DNA of 7,049 bases from Desulfobacterales bacterium (GTDB lineage: Bacteria; Desulfobacterota; Desulfobacteria; Desulfobacterales; Desulfobacteraceae), in NCBI GenBank assembly GCA_022361095.1, contig JAKSBO010000820.1, positions 1 through 7,049 of the forward strand, in the 5' to 3' direction. Shown piece by piece: positions 1 to 6,514 of the stretch. Position 1 is the stretch's first letter; each line of letters starts with the position of its first letter. The translations under genes were made by a program, and so were the position numbers. The notes below the pieces were generated by a model. That model was given only the letters and a program-made list of their open reading frames with translations. It was not told the origin of the DNA and made no database searches.

Positions 1-1182
1 GGCTACTGCGGGCGCCATGTGTAACAAGACCCGCGGATCAAACGGTTTAGGGAGCAGGTATTCCCGCCCGAATTTAATGTCGGCTTTACCGTATGCCCGG
101 CGAACCGAATCCGGCACATCTTCTTTTGCCAGTTGGGCAAGGGCGTAGACTGCGGCAAGTTTCATCTCTTCATTAATGGCGCTGGCATGGGTATCCAGCG
201 CGCCGCGGAACAGAAACGGAAAACACAGGACATTATTCACCTGGTTATTGTAGTCGGAGCGCCCGGTACCGATGATGACATCCCCACGCACCGATTTTGC
301 TTCGTCCGGGGTAATCTCCGGATCAGGATTGGCCATGGCAAAAACAATGGGATCTTTGGCCATGGTGCGCAGCATGTCGGCGGTCAGCGCCCCTTTCACC
401 GAAACCCCGAAAAAGATATCCGCCCCCTTCATCGCATCTTCAAGGGTGCGGTCATCGGTTTGGGCTGCCAAACGCTCTTTATAGGGGTTCATACCTTCAG
501 TACGGCCTTTATAAATAACCCCTTTGGAGTCGCAGAGAATAAGGTTGTCTTTTTTCACACCCATGGAGATTAAAAGGTTGGCACAGGCAATACCGGCTGC
601 GCCGGCCCCGTTAAAGACCACTTTAATCTCTTCAATTTTTTTTCCAACCAGTTCAAGGGCATTGACCATACCGGCTGCGGCAATAATCGCCGTGCCGTGC
701 TGATCATCATGGAACACCGGAATATTCATGGTTTTTTGGAGCTCTTCTTCAATGTAAAAGCACTCCGGCCCTTTAATATCCTCCAGGTTGATGCCGCCAA
801 AGGTCGGCTCAAGCAATTGTACGGTTCGAATGAATTCATCCGGATCTTTGGTGTTCAGTTCAATATCAAACACATCGACATCGGCAAAACTCTTGAGCAG
901 AACGCCTTTGCCTTCCATAACCGGCTTGCTGGCAAGCGCACCGATATTTCCAAGACCGAGCACTGCCGTTCCGTTGGAAATAACGGCGACAAGATTTCCC
1001 TTTGCAGTATATTCATAGGCCATCCCCGGCTCTTTCTCAATAGCCAGGCAGGGCTCTGCAACACCTGGGCTGTAGGCAAGAGAGAGATCTCTGCTTGTTG
1101 CGCATGGTTTAGTGGTGATGACTTCAATTTTGCCTTTGCGACCACTCCGGTGATATTCCAGAGCATCAGTGAATTGTGACAT
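1..1182 (-). CDS. maeB: MaeB-type malic enzyme (oxaloacetate-decarboxylating malate dehydrogenase), C-terminus cut by window edge
   Basis: Cytoplasmic malic enzyme, which oxidatively decarboxylates malate to pyruvate and CO2 while reducing NAD(P)+. The frame is open for 394 codons from the ATG at 1182-1180 to the left edge, with an AGGAAGG ribosome site just upstream (1186-1192). Visible motifs: the YSPGVAEP segment (catalytic Tyr37), the SKPVMEGKG segment with conserved Lys86 and Lys92, metal ligands Glu134-Asp135 in NLED and Asp160 in FHDDQHGTA, the Rossmann loop GAGAAG (192-197), ANPDPEI, and [13 protein letters not shown], followed by PKPFDPR near the edge. The match to the malic domain of E. 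coli MaeB, as I recall it, is close and collinear. The window ends about where the malic domain closes. It therefore cannot show whether this is a short stand-alone enzyme or a long MaeB with a phosphotransacetylase-like tail. NAD versus NADP preference cannot be decided. It is transcribed away from the liv operon. Confidence 0.95.
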   Translation of the reverse strand, partial: MSQFTDALEYHRSGRKGKIEVITTKPCATSRDLSLAYSPGVAEPCLAIEKEPGMAYEYTAKGNLVAVISNGTAVLGLGNIGALASKPVMEGKGVLLKSFADVDVFDIELNTKDPDEFIRTVQLLEPTFGGINLEDIKGPECFYIEEELQKTMNIPVFHDDQHGTAIIAAAGMVNALELVGKKIEEIKVVFNGAGAAGIACANLLISMGVKKDNLILCDSKGVIYKGRTEGMNPYKERLAAQTDDRTLEDAMKGADIFFGVSVKGALTADMLRTMAKDPIVFAMANPDPEITPDEAKSVRGDVIIGTGRSDYNNQVNNVLCFPFLFRGALDTHASAINEEMKLAAVYALAQLAKEDVPDSVRRAYGKADIKFGREYLLPKPFDPRVLLHMAPAVA

Positions 1183-1240
1183 TGTTCCTTCCTTTAATAT
1201 ATGATCAGGCAGGTGAGGGGATTGCAAGGTGCGGCTCCAA

Positions 1241-1307
1241 GATAAAGAGGCACCTGATGACATCTTTATCCGGATACGGGCTTATTTTAAATTGCCGTAT
1301 GGATAAA
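1241..1307 (-). promoter_or_regulatory. Overlapping inverted repeats in the malic enzyme 5' leader (possible alternative hairpins)
   Basis: Three related arms are seen. GATAAAGA (1241-1248) is a perfect 8-bp inverted match to TCTTTATC (1263-1270). The overlapping TTTATCC (1265-1271) is a perfect 7-bp inverted match to GGATAAA (1301-1307). The second stem continues, after a 2-base bulge, with ATACGG (1274-1279) against CCGTAT (1295-1300), giving 13 pairs around a 15-base loop. Because the middle arm is shared, the two stems exclude each other. The region ends 59 bases upstream of the malic enzyme ATG and would lie in its leader RNA if the promoter at 1327-1356 is used. It could equally be a DNA-level operator. 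Confidence 0.4.
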
Positions 1308-1326
1308 TTTCCTTTCTTAAAACAAA

Positions 1327-1356
1327 TAAATAGCTCAATTTTCTAAATTTTGTCAA
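1327..1356 (-). promoter_or_regulatory. Candidate sigma70-type promoter for the malic enzyme gene
   Basis: Read on the minus strand there is a perfect TTGACA (-35, 1356-1351), an 18-base spacer, and TATTTA (-10, 1332-1327, three of six consensus matches). Transcription would start near 1320 and give a leader of about 140 bases carrying the overlapping inverted repeats at 1241-1307. The -35 is convincing. The -10 is weak in a generally AT-rich context. Confidence 0.4.
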
Positions 1357-1431
1357 GAACCAAACACCGGTTGAACCAATGGCCCGGAGACTTAAACGCC
1401 ATACCCGACGTATAATAAAGCCAAGGACCCG

Positions 1432-1461
1432 GATAAAAAAAGACTCCGTATGTTTTTTATC
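1432..1461. promoter_or_regulatory. Inverted repeat GATAAA-N18-TTTATC, possible operator
   Basis: GATAAAAAA (1432-1440) and TTTTTTATC (1453-1461) form a perfect 9-bp inverted repeat with a 12-base spacer. After a 2-base bulge, CCG (1429-1431) can pair with CGG (1464-1466). The outer GATAAA/TTTATC hexamers are 18 bases apart, exactly as in the pair at 1241-1270. This suggests one dimeric regulator could bind both, but the arms are A/T homopolymer-rich and chance is not excluded. The stem has few G-C pairs, so an intrinsic terminator is unlikely. Confidence 0.3.
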
Positions 1462-1589
1462 TTCGGCTCATCATTGAGTTACATTAACTTTAAAGGAATA
1501 AAATATATTTTTGCAAAATAAAAATAGGCATTTTAAATCAATCACTTATCAAAAAAAACCTTATCTCAAGACAGGCCCCTTAAAAACAC

Positions 1590-1619
1590 TTGACACAAAC
1601 GGCCCGCTTAATTAGGTAT
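1590..1619 (+). promoter_or_regulatory. Candidate promoter of the liv operon
   Basis: A perfect TTGACA lies at 1590-1595 downstream of an A-rich tract. The corresponding -10 area (1612-1619) reads TTAGGTAT and matches TATAAT poorly at 16-18 base spacing. If used, it would give a leader of roughly 235 bases before livK. The good -35 and poor -10 are compatible with a regulated promoter, which is inference. An isolated perfect TATAAT at 1411-1416 has no recognisable -35. Confidence 0.35.
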
Positions 1620-1634
1620 GTAGCCGATACCCTA
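1613..1634. promoter_or_regulatory. Dyad overlapping the putative liv -10/start site
   Basis: TAGGTAT (1613-1619) is an inverted match to ATACC-c-TA (1627-1634), with one bulged C and a 7-base centre. It sits exactly over the candidate -10 and transcription start, where a repressor operator would be expected. The arms are short and no known operator is recognised. Confidence 0.25.
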
Positions 1635-1659
1635 TGCACAACAAAAAAGACACTAAGGG

Positions 1660-1676
1660 ATTACCGGAAATTACCG
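1660..1676 (+). repeat. Direct repeat ATTACCG x2, 10-bp phased
   Basis: ATTACCG occurs at 1660-1666 and again at 1670-1676, so the two copies start 10 bases apart, about one helical turn. Same-face phasing is typical of a protein-binding site. It lies about 35-50 bases downstream of the candidate liv transcription start. Function is unknown. Confidence 0.35.
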
Positions 1677-1696
1677 TCTTTTATATGTATATTTTT

Positions 1697-1722
1697 CAGT
1701 CGTGTCTTTGTCAGACCGACTG
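1697..1722 (+). promoter_or_regulatory. Compact hairpin in the liv leader
   Basis: CAGTCG (1697-1702) pairs with CGACTG (1717-1722). After one bulged T, GTCT (1704-1707) pairs with AGAC (1713-1716), leaving a 5-base loop. The result is 10 pairs, over half of them G-C, in 26 bases. No T-run follows in either direction, so it is not a simple terminator. It is a candidate mRNA 5' structure or operator about 140 bases upstream of livK. Confidence 0.4.
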
Positions 1723-1772
1723 CAAGGAGAGCCTTGATCTAGCGCTTTTAAAAAAAGATAACAAAGGATCTT

Positions 1773-1817
1773 AAACCATTGGCGGACCGCAAACAGGAAA
1801 GCACATGGTTTTTTTTT
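1773..1817 (+). terminator. Terminator-like stem with T-run upstream of livK (possible attenuator)
   Basis: AAACCAT (1773-1779) and ATGGTTT (1805-1811) form a perfect 7-bp stem that runs directly into the T-tract 1809-1817, ending 30 bases before the livK ribosome site. The 25-base loop and only two G-C pairs make it a weak terminator by usual standards. Its place inside the leader of an operon it would switch off suggests attenuation if it is real. Confidence 0.25.
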
Positions 1818-1846
1818 GCCAAAGGTTCACCAACCACCATTAATTA

Positions 1847-1855
1847 AAGGAAGAG
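1847..1855 (+). promoter_or_regulatory. Ribosome binding site fixing the livK start
   Basis: AAGGAAGAG lies five bases before the ATG at 1861. It favours that ATG over an in-frame TTG at 1816, which would put 15 non-signal-like residues ahead of a perfect signal peptide. Confidence 0.8.
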
Positions 1856-1860
1856 TTACC

Positions 1861-3006
1861 ATGAAACAAAAACATCTAGTACTTGCAATGTCTGTCACTA
1901 TTCTGTCGATGCTTCTGGTATCGGGGGCCATGGCGTCCAGCACCTACAAGATCGGAGGCATTTTCTCGGTCACCGGCAGGGCCTCGTTTTTGGGAGACCC
2001 TGAAAAGAAAACCATGGAGATGATGGTCGAGCAGATCAATGCCGCAGGCGGCATTGACGGACATATGCTTGAAGCGGTGATTTATGATTCCGAAGGAGAT
2101 CCTGCCAAAGCCGTTTCCGCCGTCAACAAACTGATCCACAAGGATCGGGTCATCGCCATCATCGGCCCTTCCACCACCCCCACCACCCTGGCAATTGTTA
2201 ATTTTACCAAGCGCGCCAAGGTACCTTTGATCAGCTGTGCTGCCGGTATCAAAATTACCACCCCGGTTGATCCTTGGGTATTTAAAACCGCCCAGAGTGA
2301 CTTATTGGCTGTGGCAGCCGTTTATCAGCAGATGCAAGATACCGGTATAAAAAAAATCGGCATCTTAACGGTATCCAACGCCTATGGAGAGAGTGGTAAA
2401 AAACAACTTTTGGGCCAGGCAGAAAAATTCGGCATCCAGGTCATCATTGATGAAAGCTTTGGTGCCAAAGATACCGACACCACAACCCAGTTGGCCAAAA
2501 TCAAGGCGGCCGGCCCGGACGCCATTGTGTGCTGGGGCACCAATCCGGGGCCTGCTGTGGTCGCGAAAAATGCAAGGCAGCTGAAAATTGACATCCAGCT
2601 CTACCAGAGCCACGGTGTGGGATCCCCCAAATTCATTGAACTGGCCGGAGATGCGGCCAACGGCAATATCCTGCCCACCGGCAAAATCCTGGTAACCGGC
2701 CTCCTGGATGATTCCGACCCCCAGAAAAAAGTACTTGAAGATTATCAAAACGCCTATCAAAATAAATACGCTGCAAATGTATCAGGTTTTGGGGGATATG
2801 CCTATGATGCCGTAAACCTTTTGGCAGGCGCATTAAAAGGCAGCGGCGGAGACAAAGAAAAAATCAGGGACAACCTGGAAGCCACCAAAGGCTACGTGGG
2901 TGCCACAGGCGAATTCAATTTCACCACCGAGGACCATAACGGCCTCTCCCCGGCCGCCTTTGTCATGGTAAAGATCCAAAACGGGACTTGGACGCTGTTA
3001 AAGTAA
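1861..3006 (+). CDS. livK: LivK-like periplasmic substrate-binding protein of a branched-chain amino acid-type ABC importer
   Basis: 381 residues, a normal size for the family. The N-terminus is a classic Sec signal: basic MKQKH, a hydrophobic core (6-22) and an AMA|SS cleavage site after residue 25. There is no lipobox cysteine, so the mature protein should be soluble in the periplasm. The mature part has the type I (Peripla_BP_6) fold signature: YKIGGIFSVTG, INAAGGIDG (59-67), the paired-helix region with YDSEGDPAKAV (75-85), and IIGPSTTPTT (100-109), which in this family contributes hydroxyls that hold the ligand carboxylate. It is the first gene of the importer operon. The substrate cannot be read from the sequence. 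The family takes Leu/Ile/Val, other amino acids, amides, urea and aromatic acids, and the PaaK-like gene at the operon's end points to a carboxylic or aromatic compound (inference). Confidence 0.93.
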   Translation: MKQKHLVLAMSVTILSMLLVSGAMASSTYKIGGIFSVTGRASFLGDPEKKTMEMMVEQINAAGGIDGHMLEAVIYDSEGDPAKAVSAVNKLIHKDRVIAIIGPSTTPTTLAIVNFTKRAKVPLISCAAGIKITTPVDPWVFKTAQSDLLAVAAVYQQMQDTGIKKIGILTVSNAYGESGKKQLLGQAEKFGIQVIIDESFGAKDTDTTTQLAKIKAAGPDAIVCWGTNPGPAVVAKNARQLKIDIQLYQSHGVGSPKFIELAGDAANGNILPTGKILVTGLLDDSDPQKKVLEDYQNAYQNKYAANVSGFGGYAYDAVNLLAGALKGSGGDKEKIRDNLEATKGYVGATGEFNFTTEDHNGLSPAAFVMVKIQNGTWTLLK

Positions 3007-3028
3007 CAAGGGGACTTTATCTAAAAAA

Positions 3029-3904
3029 ATGCAAGAAATTATTCAATATCTGTTTTCAGGCATTACCACCGGTGCGGTATATGCCGTGATCGCCGTGGGA
3101 CTGTCCATGCTGTACAGTTCCACGGAGCTGATCAACTTTGCCCACGGTGAATTTGTCATGATCGGCGCTTTAGTCATGGTGACGTTGTGGGTACGTTTGG
3201 GGATTCCGCTGCCCCTGGCCCTTGGGGGCGCGGTAGCAGCCGGCTGTGTACTGGGGCTGTTATTTGAACGGCTTGCCATCCGTACGGCTAAAAACCCTGA
3301 ACCGATCACCCTTATTATTATTACCGTGGGAGCAGGTATTTTCTTGAAAGGAGCGGCCATGATCGCCTGGGGAAAGGACCCCTTCAGCATGCCCTCCTTT
3401 TCCAGCCATGAATCCATTGAAATTTTGGGCGCCGCCCTTCTGCCCCAGAGTATCTGGATCGTCAGCGCTGCCCTGGTGCTGGCAGGCGGCATCCATCTGT
3501 TCTTGAAACAGACACTCACCGGCAAAGCCATGGTGGCCTGTGCCGTTAACAAAAAGGCGGCCTGGCTGTCGGGAATTCCGTCTGAAAAAATGGGGATTCT
3601 GGCCTTTGGCATCAGCACCGGGTGCGGGGCAGTGGCAGGGGTTTTCATTGCCCCCATTACCATGAGCTCCTATGACATGGGCACCATCCTTGGGCTCAAA
3701 GGGTTTTGTGCCGCCATGATCGGGGGGCTTGGCAGTCTGTGGGGCGCTTTTGCAGGCGGACTGCTCCTGGGCATTCTGGAATCCTTAGGGGCAGGCCTTA
3801 TATCCTCAGGATTAAAGGACGCCATCGCCTTTGTGCTCCTGCTCCTGATTCTTTGCATCCGGCCGGGCGGACTGTTCGCGGCCAAAGAGGCCAAACGGTT
3901 TTAA
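3029..3904 (+). CDS. livH: LivH-like inner-membrane permease
   Basis: 291 residues, typical for LivH. One of two permease subunits that form the translocation path in the inner membrane. The protein is almost wholly hydrophobic, with about eight membrane segments. Family marks are the opening SGITTGAVYAVIAVGLS, the LYSSTELINFAHGEFVMIGA block with NFAHGE at 36-41, the cytoplasmic coupling (EAA-like) loop from GKAMVACAVNKKAAWLSGIP (165-184) into the following helix, and the IGGLGSLWGAFAGG segment. The start is the first ATG after livK, 22 bases downstream. The possible ribosome site AAGGGGA (3008-3014) is rather far (14 bases), but the protein begins where homologues begin. It is co-transcribed with livK and livM. 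Confidence 0.95.
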   Translation: MQEIIQYLFSGITTGAVYAVIAVGLSMLYSSTELINFAHGEFVMIGALVMVTLWVRLGIPLPLALGGAVAAGCVLGLLFERLAIRTAKNPEPITLIIITVGAGIFLKGAAMIAWGKDPFSMPSFSSHESIEILGAALLPQSIWIVSAALVLAGGIHLFLKQTLTGKAMVACAVNKKAAWLSGIPSEKMGILAFGISTGCGAVAGVFIAPITMSSYDMGTILGLKGFCAAMIGGLGSLWGAFAGGLLLGILESLGAGLISSGLKDAIAFVLLLLILCIRPGGLFAAKEAKRF

Positions 3905-3907
3905 ATT

Positions 3908-4873
3908 ATGACGGAGAAGAAAAAAAACATCTGGATTGAATATTTAGGTTTTATCTGTGCGGTGTCCGTATTCGGACTGGCCACGGAAAACACCTATTAT
4001 CTTCAGATCATGACTTTTATCGGGATCAACACCCTCCTGGGCTTAGGCCTGAACATGCTCATGGGGTACACCGGCCAGGTCTCTTTGTGCCATGCGGCCT
4101 TTTACGGCATCGGAGCGTATACCACAGCGATCCTTTCGGGTACCTACGGCCTAAACCCCTGGCTGGCCCTGTTCTGCGCCGTGGCTGCCGCCGTGCTTAT
4201 TGCATTCATTGTGGGGCTTCCCACGTTGCGCCTTTCCGGTTATTACCTGGCCATGGGCACCCTTGGGTTCGGCATGATCGTCAACATTGTAATCCGGGAG
4301 TGGGCCGACGTCACCGGCGGTGCATCGGGATTTGTTGGGATTCCGGTACTGGAGGCTGGTTCCCTGGTCTTCATGGCCGGGCCCGGGTATTATTTTCTTG
4401 TCTGGGGCATTGTGCTTGCCGCCATGATCATTTGCCACAGACTTCTTGCCTCACGCACGGGCCGGGCGCTCCGGGCCATCCATGACGGAGAAAAAGCTGC
4501 CGTTGCCATCGGCATAAACACCCATGTTCTGAAACTTCAAATATTTATGTTCTCAGCCGCCCTAGGCGCAGTTGCAGGATTTTTGTACGCCCATTTTGTT
4601 CTTTTTATCAGCCCGGAATCCTTTGGCTTCATGTTCTCCATCAAAATCGTCACCATGGTGGTGATCGGCGGCATGGCAAGTGTATGGGGTGCGCTGCTCG
4701 GCGCGGCCGTTCTCACCCTTCTGCCCGAAGTCCTCCACGGATTTGCCGAATATGAAATGATCGTTTTCGGAACTGTTTTAATGGTTGTCATGATATTCAT
4801 GCCCCAGGGCCTGACCCGGGGGATCATGGATATCCTTCGGACCGCCGGGAGGGGCAGGAGGGCCAAAGCATGA
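3908..4873 (+). CDS. livM: LivM-like inner-membrane permease
   Basis: 321 residues, the second permease subunit and partner of LivH. After a short basic N-terminus (MTEKKKN) the sequence is a run of membrane helices. Diagnostic blocks are LGLNMLMGYTGQVSLCHAAF (46-65), LRLSGYYLAMGTLGFGMI (107-124), GGASG (137-141), the coupling loop RTGRALRAIHDGEKAAVAIG (183-202) that contacts the ATPases, and a late VVIGGMASVWGALLGA block. It starts 3 bases after the livH stop. No strong ribosome site is visible (GAGG at 3887-3890 is 17 bases away), so translation is probably coupled to livH. The C-terminus is short and basic (GRGRRAKA). Its end overlaps livG by 4 bases. Confidence 0.95.
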   Translation: MTEKKKNIWIEYLGFICAVSVFGLATENTYYLQIMTFIGINTLLGLGLNMLMGYTGQVSLCHAAFYGIGAYTTAILSGTYGLNPWLALFCAVAAAVLIAFIVGLPTLRLSGYYLAMGTLGFGMIVNIVIREWADVTGGASGFVGIPVLEAGSLVFMAGPGYYFLVWGIVLAAMIICHRLLASRTGRALRAIHDGEKAAVAIGINTHVLKLQIFMFSAALGAVAGFLYAHFVLFISPESFGFMFSIKIVTMVVIGGMASVWGALLGAAVLTLLPEVLHGFAEYEMIVFGTVLMVVMIFMPQGLTRGIMDILRTAGRGRRAKA

Positions 4874-5664
4874 TACCGTCACAACAGACAGGTGCAATCC
4901 GGACCGAACAAATCCTTGAGGTGCAGAATCTAACCAAGATGTTCGGTGGGGTTACGGCCCAGGATCAAATCAGTTTCGCCGTTGAAAAAGGCATTGTATG
5001 CGGACTGATCGGCCCCAACGGGGCGGGAAAGACAACACTGTTCAACATGATCACCGGTATTTACCAACCCGATGCCGGCAAGGTGGTCTTCAATGGAAAA
5101 AACATCAGGAAAACACCGGTTCACAGGCTGGTAAAAGAAGGGGTGGCCAGGACCTTCCAGCATGTAGAGCTCTTTTGCTCTATGACGTTGCTGGAAAATA
5201 TCATGGTGGGAATGCACGTGCGCACGAGAGCCGGCTTCTGGGCAGCCGTCACCCGAATACCGGCTCAGAAAAAAGAAGAGCGGCATGCCCGCCGGCGCGC
5301 AGAAGCGCTCCTTGAGTTCACTGGTCTTGCAGCCGATGCTGATAAAATGGCAGGCGATTTGCCTGCAGGACGCCAAAAAACCGCACAAATCGCCCGGGCA
5401 CTGGCTTCGGAGCCCCTGCTGCTGCTCCTTGACGAACCGGCCGCCGGGTTGAATCCGGTTGAAACCCATGCCCTTGGCAAACTGATCCTGAAAATTAAAC
5501 AATCCGGCATCACCATGATGCTGGTGGAACATGACATGAGCCTGGTTATGGGAATATCTGATAAAGTGGTCGTTCTGGACCAGGGGAAAAAACTTGCCCA
5601 AGGCACACCCCGGCAGATCCAGAGCAATGAGGCGGTGATGTCGGCTTACTTAGGCAACGGATAA
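4870..5664 (+). CDS. livG: LivG-like ABC transporter ATP-binding subunit
   Basis: 264 residues, a cytoplasmic ATPase. Motifs in order: Walker A GPNGAGKT (48-55), Q-loop glutamine Gln97 in RTFQHVELF, an ABC signature at 164-169, Walker B LLLLLDE (183-189) followed by PAAGLNP, and the switch histidine His221 in LVEHDM. The AAGLNP sequence and the long helical insert before the signature are typical of LivG rather than LivF. The signature reads LPAGRQ. Homologues usually have LxYGxQ, so an Ala replaces the Tyr and an Arg occupies the variable site. The key Gly and Gln remain, and activity is expected. The ATG overlaps the livM stop (ATGA) and has a near-perfect AGGAGGG seven bases upstream (4856-4862). 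About ten extra residues precede the usual LivG beginning. Confidence 0.94.
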   Translation: MIPSQQTGAIRTEQILEVQNLTKMFGGVTAQDQISFAVEKGIVCGLIGPNGAGKTTLFNMITGIYQPDAGKVVFNGKNIRKTPVHRLVKEGVARTFQHVELFCSMTLLENIMVGMHVRTRAGFWAAVTRIPAQKKEERHARRRAEALLEFTGLAADADKMAGDLPAGRQKTAQIARALASEPLLLLLDEPAAGLNPVETHALGKLILKIKQSGITMMLVEHDMSLVMGISDKVVVLDQGKKLAQGTPRQIQSNEAVMSAYLGNG

Positions 5665-5668
5665 TATG

Positions 5669-5740
5669 TGGATGAGAACTCACCCTTATATTTAGGTTAC
5701 AAATTTCCTTGCGCCTTGCAGTTGTGCAAGTTCTCATCCA
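5669..5740 (+). repeat. Inverted-repeat element in the livG-livF gap
   Basis: TGGATGAGAACT (5669-5680) and AGTTCTCATCCA (5729-5740) are perfect 12-bp inverted copies separated by 48 bases. Inside the loop, CTTGCA (5715-5720) and TGCAAG (5725-5730) make a second perfect hairpin with a four-base GTTG loop, which shares two bases with the outer right arm, so the two compete. No T-run follows. No target-site duplication is seen around it. It could be an mRNA processing or stability structure, an expression-tuning element, or a small palindromic repeat of the genome. Confidence 0.6.
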
Positions 5741-5767
5741 AATAAAACGGTCGGACAAAATTTTATT

Positions 5768-6514
5768 ATGCTGAAAATTAAAAACCTGAGATGCTGTTAC
5801 GGAAATATTGCCGTGGTGCACACCGTGAGTCTTTCGGTGAGGCAGGGGGAGTTGATCTCCATCATCGGTGCCAACGGTGCAGGCAAAAGCACCCTTTTAT
5901 CAGCGGTGTGCGGCCTGTTAAAAAACTGGACCGGGGAGATTGAGTTCAAAGGCCGGGCCCTTAACGGCATGTCCGCCCCGGCCATTGTCAGGCAGGGTAT
6001 CAGCATGGTGCCCGAGGGCCGGCAGATCTTTTCACCCTTAAGTGTTATGGATAATCTGAAAATGGGGGCATATACCCGGTTCAAGAAAGATGGAAAAAAC
6101 CGTGTGGCCCAGGATCTTGACGTGGTGCTTCAGATGTTTCCCATATTAAAGGAGCGGGCGGACCAGCTTGCCGGCACCCTGTCGGGCGGTGAGCAGCAGA
6201 TGCTTGCCATCGGCAGGGCTTTGATGGCGCGCCCTGCCCTGCTCGTCCTGGACGAACCCTCCATGGGCCTTGCCCCCAAAATTGTGGAGATGATCTTTTC
6301 CACGATCCGGGATCTGTCACACAGCGGTGTAACCATTCTTCTGGTGGAACAAAATGCCAGGGCCGCGCTGAAAATTTCCGACCGGGGCTATGTGCTCGAA
6401 ACAGGTAAAATGGTGCTCCAGGGCAGTGCAGACGAACTGCTGGTGGATGATGATGTAAAACGCGCGTATTTAGGCAAGGATTATGGTGACTTTTTGGACG
6501 AAAGGAATCAATAA
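5768..6514 (+). CDS. livF: LivF-like ABC transporter ATP-binding subunit
   Basis: 248 residues, the second cytoplasmic ATPase, which pairs with LivG under LivH/LivM. Motifs: Walker A GANGAGKS (34-41), the LivF-type Q-loop region VPEGRQIFSPLSV (81-93), signature LSGGEQQ (138-144), Walker B ALLVLDE (157-163) with PSMGLAP, and LVEQNA, where Gln195 stands at the switch-histidine position as is normal in LivF. The start matches family N-termini (MLKIKNL). It lies 103 bases after livG and, unlike livG, has no recognisable ribosome site. The preceding bases are AT-rich and follow the inverted-repeat element, so its translation may be controlled separately. The C-terminus extends past the usual end with an acidic stretch (DYGDFLDERNQ). 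Confidence 0.94.
   Translation: MLKIKNLRCCYGNIAVVHTVSLSVRQGELISIIGANGAGKSTLLSAVCGLLKNWTGEIEFKGRALNGMSAPAIVRQGISMVPEGRQIFSPLSVMDNLKMGAYTRFKKDGKNRVAQDLDVVLQMFPILKERADQLAGTLSGGEQQMLAIGRALMARPALLVLDEPSMGLAPKIVEMIFSTIRDLSHSGVTILLVEQNARAALKISDRGYVLETGKMVLQGSADELLVDDDVKRAYLGKDYGDFLDERNQ

Larger units (their letters stand above)
1183..1860. other. Divergent intergenic control region, no convincing gene
   Basis: These 678 bases lie between the divergent starts of the malic enzyme and livK and are much richer in A+T than the flanking genes, especially 1480-1560. No open frame here combines a plausible length, start and ribosome site. The region holds the candidate promoters and inverted or direct repeats listed separately. 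The AT-rich block 1480-1560 lies directly upstream of the TTGACA at 1590 and could act as an UP-like or nucleoid-protein-binding segment, which is inference. Confidence 0.8.

Noticed and set aside
133..1179. Plus-strand open frames opposite the malic enzyme (133-573, 697-1179 and others)
   Set aside because: The minus strand carries an unbroken, motif-complete malic enzyme. The plus-strand translations show no family signature.
1411..1416. Perfect TATAAT on the plus strand as a liv promoter -10
   Set aside because: No -35-like hexamer lies 16-18 bases upstream and there is no extended -10. A single hexamer in an AT-rich region is weak evidence.
1379..1477. A 32-codon highly basic frame (MARRLKRHTRR...) in the intergenic region
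   Set aside because: It has no ribosome site, its composition is biased by A-rich sequence, and it overlaps the GATAAA inverted repeat. Nothing supports translation.
1816..1860. In-frame upstream TTG start for livK adding 15 residues
   Set aside because: The ATG at 1861 has a good ribosome site and starts a clean signal peptide. The added residues (MPKVHQPP...) would spoil it.
3043..3663. Minus-strand 206-codon open frame opposite livH
   Set aside because: It is antisense to a clearly coding permease, is Pro/Ala/Met-rich, and has no recognisable domain. It is a by-product of the codon bias of the real gene.
4930..5601. Minus-strand 223-codon open frame opposite livG
   Set aside because: It is antisense to all the ATPase motifs, has no domain, and no operon partner lies on that strand.
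5669..5740. Intrinsic terminator or transposon/MITE between livG and livF
   Set aside because: No T-run follows the outer or inner stem, there is no target duplication, and no transposase remnant is present. It is kept only as an inverted-repeat element.
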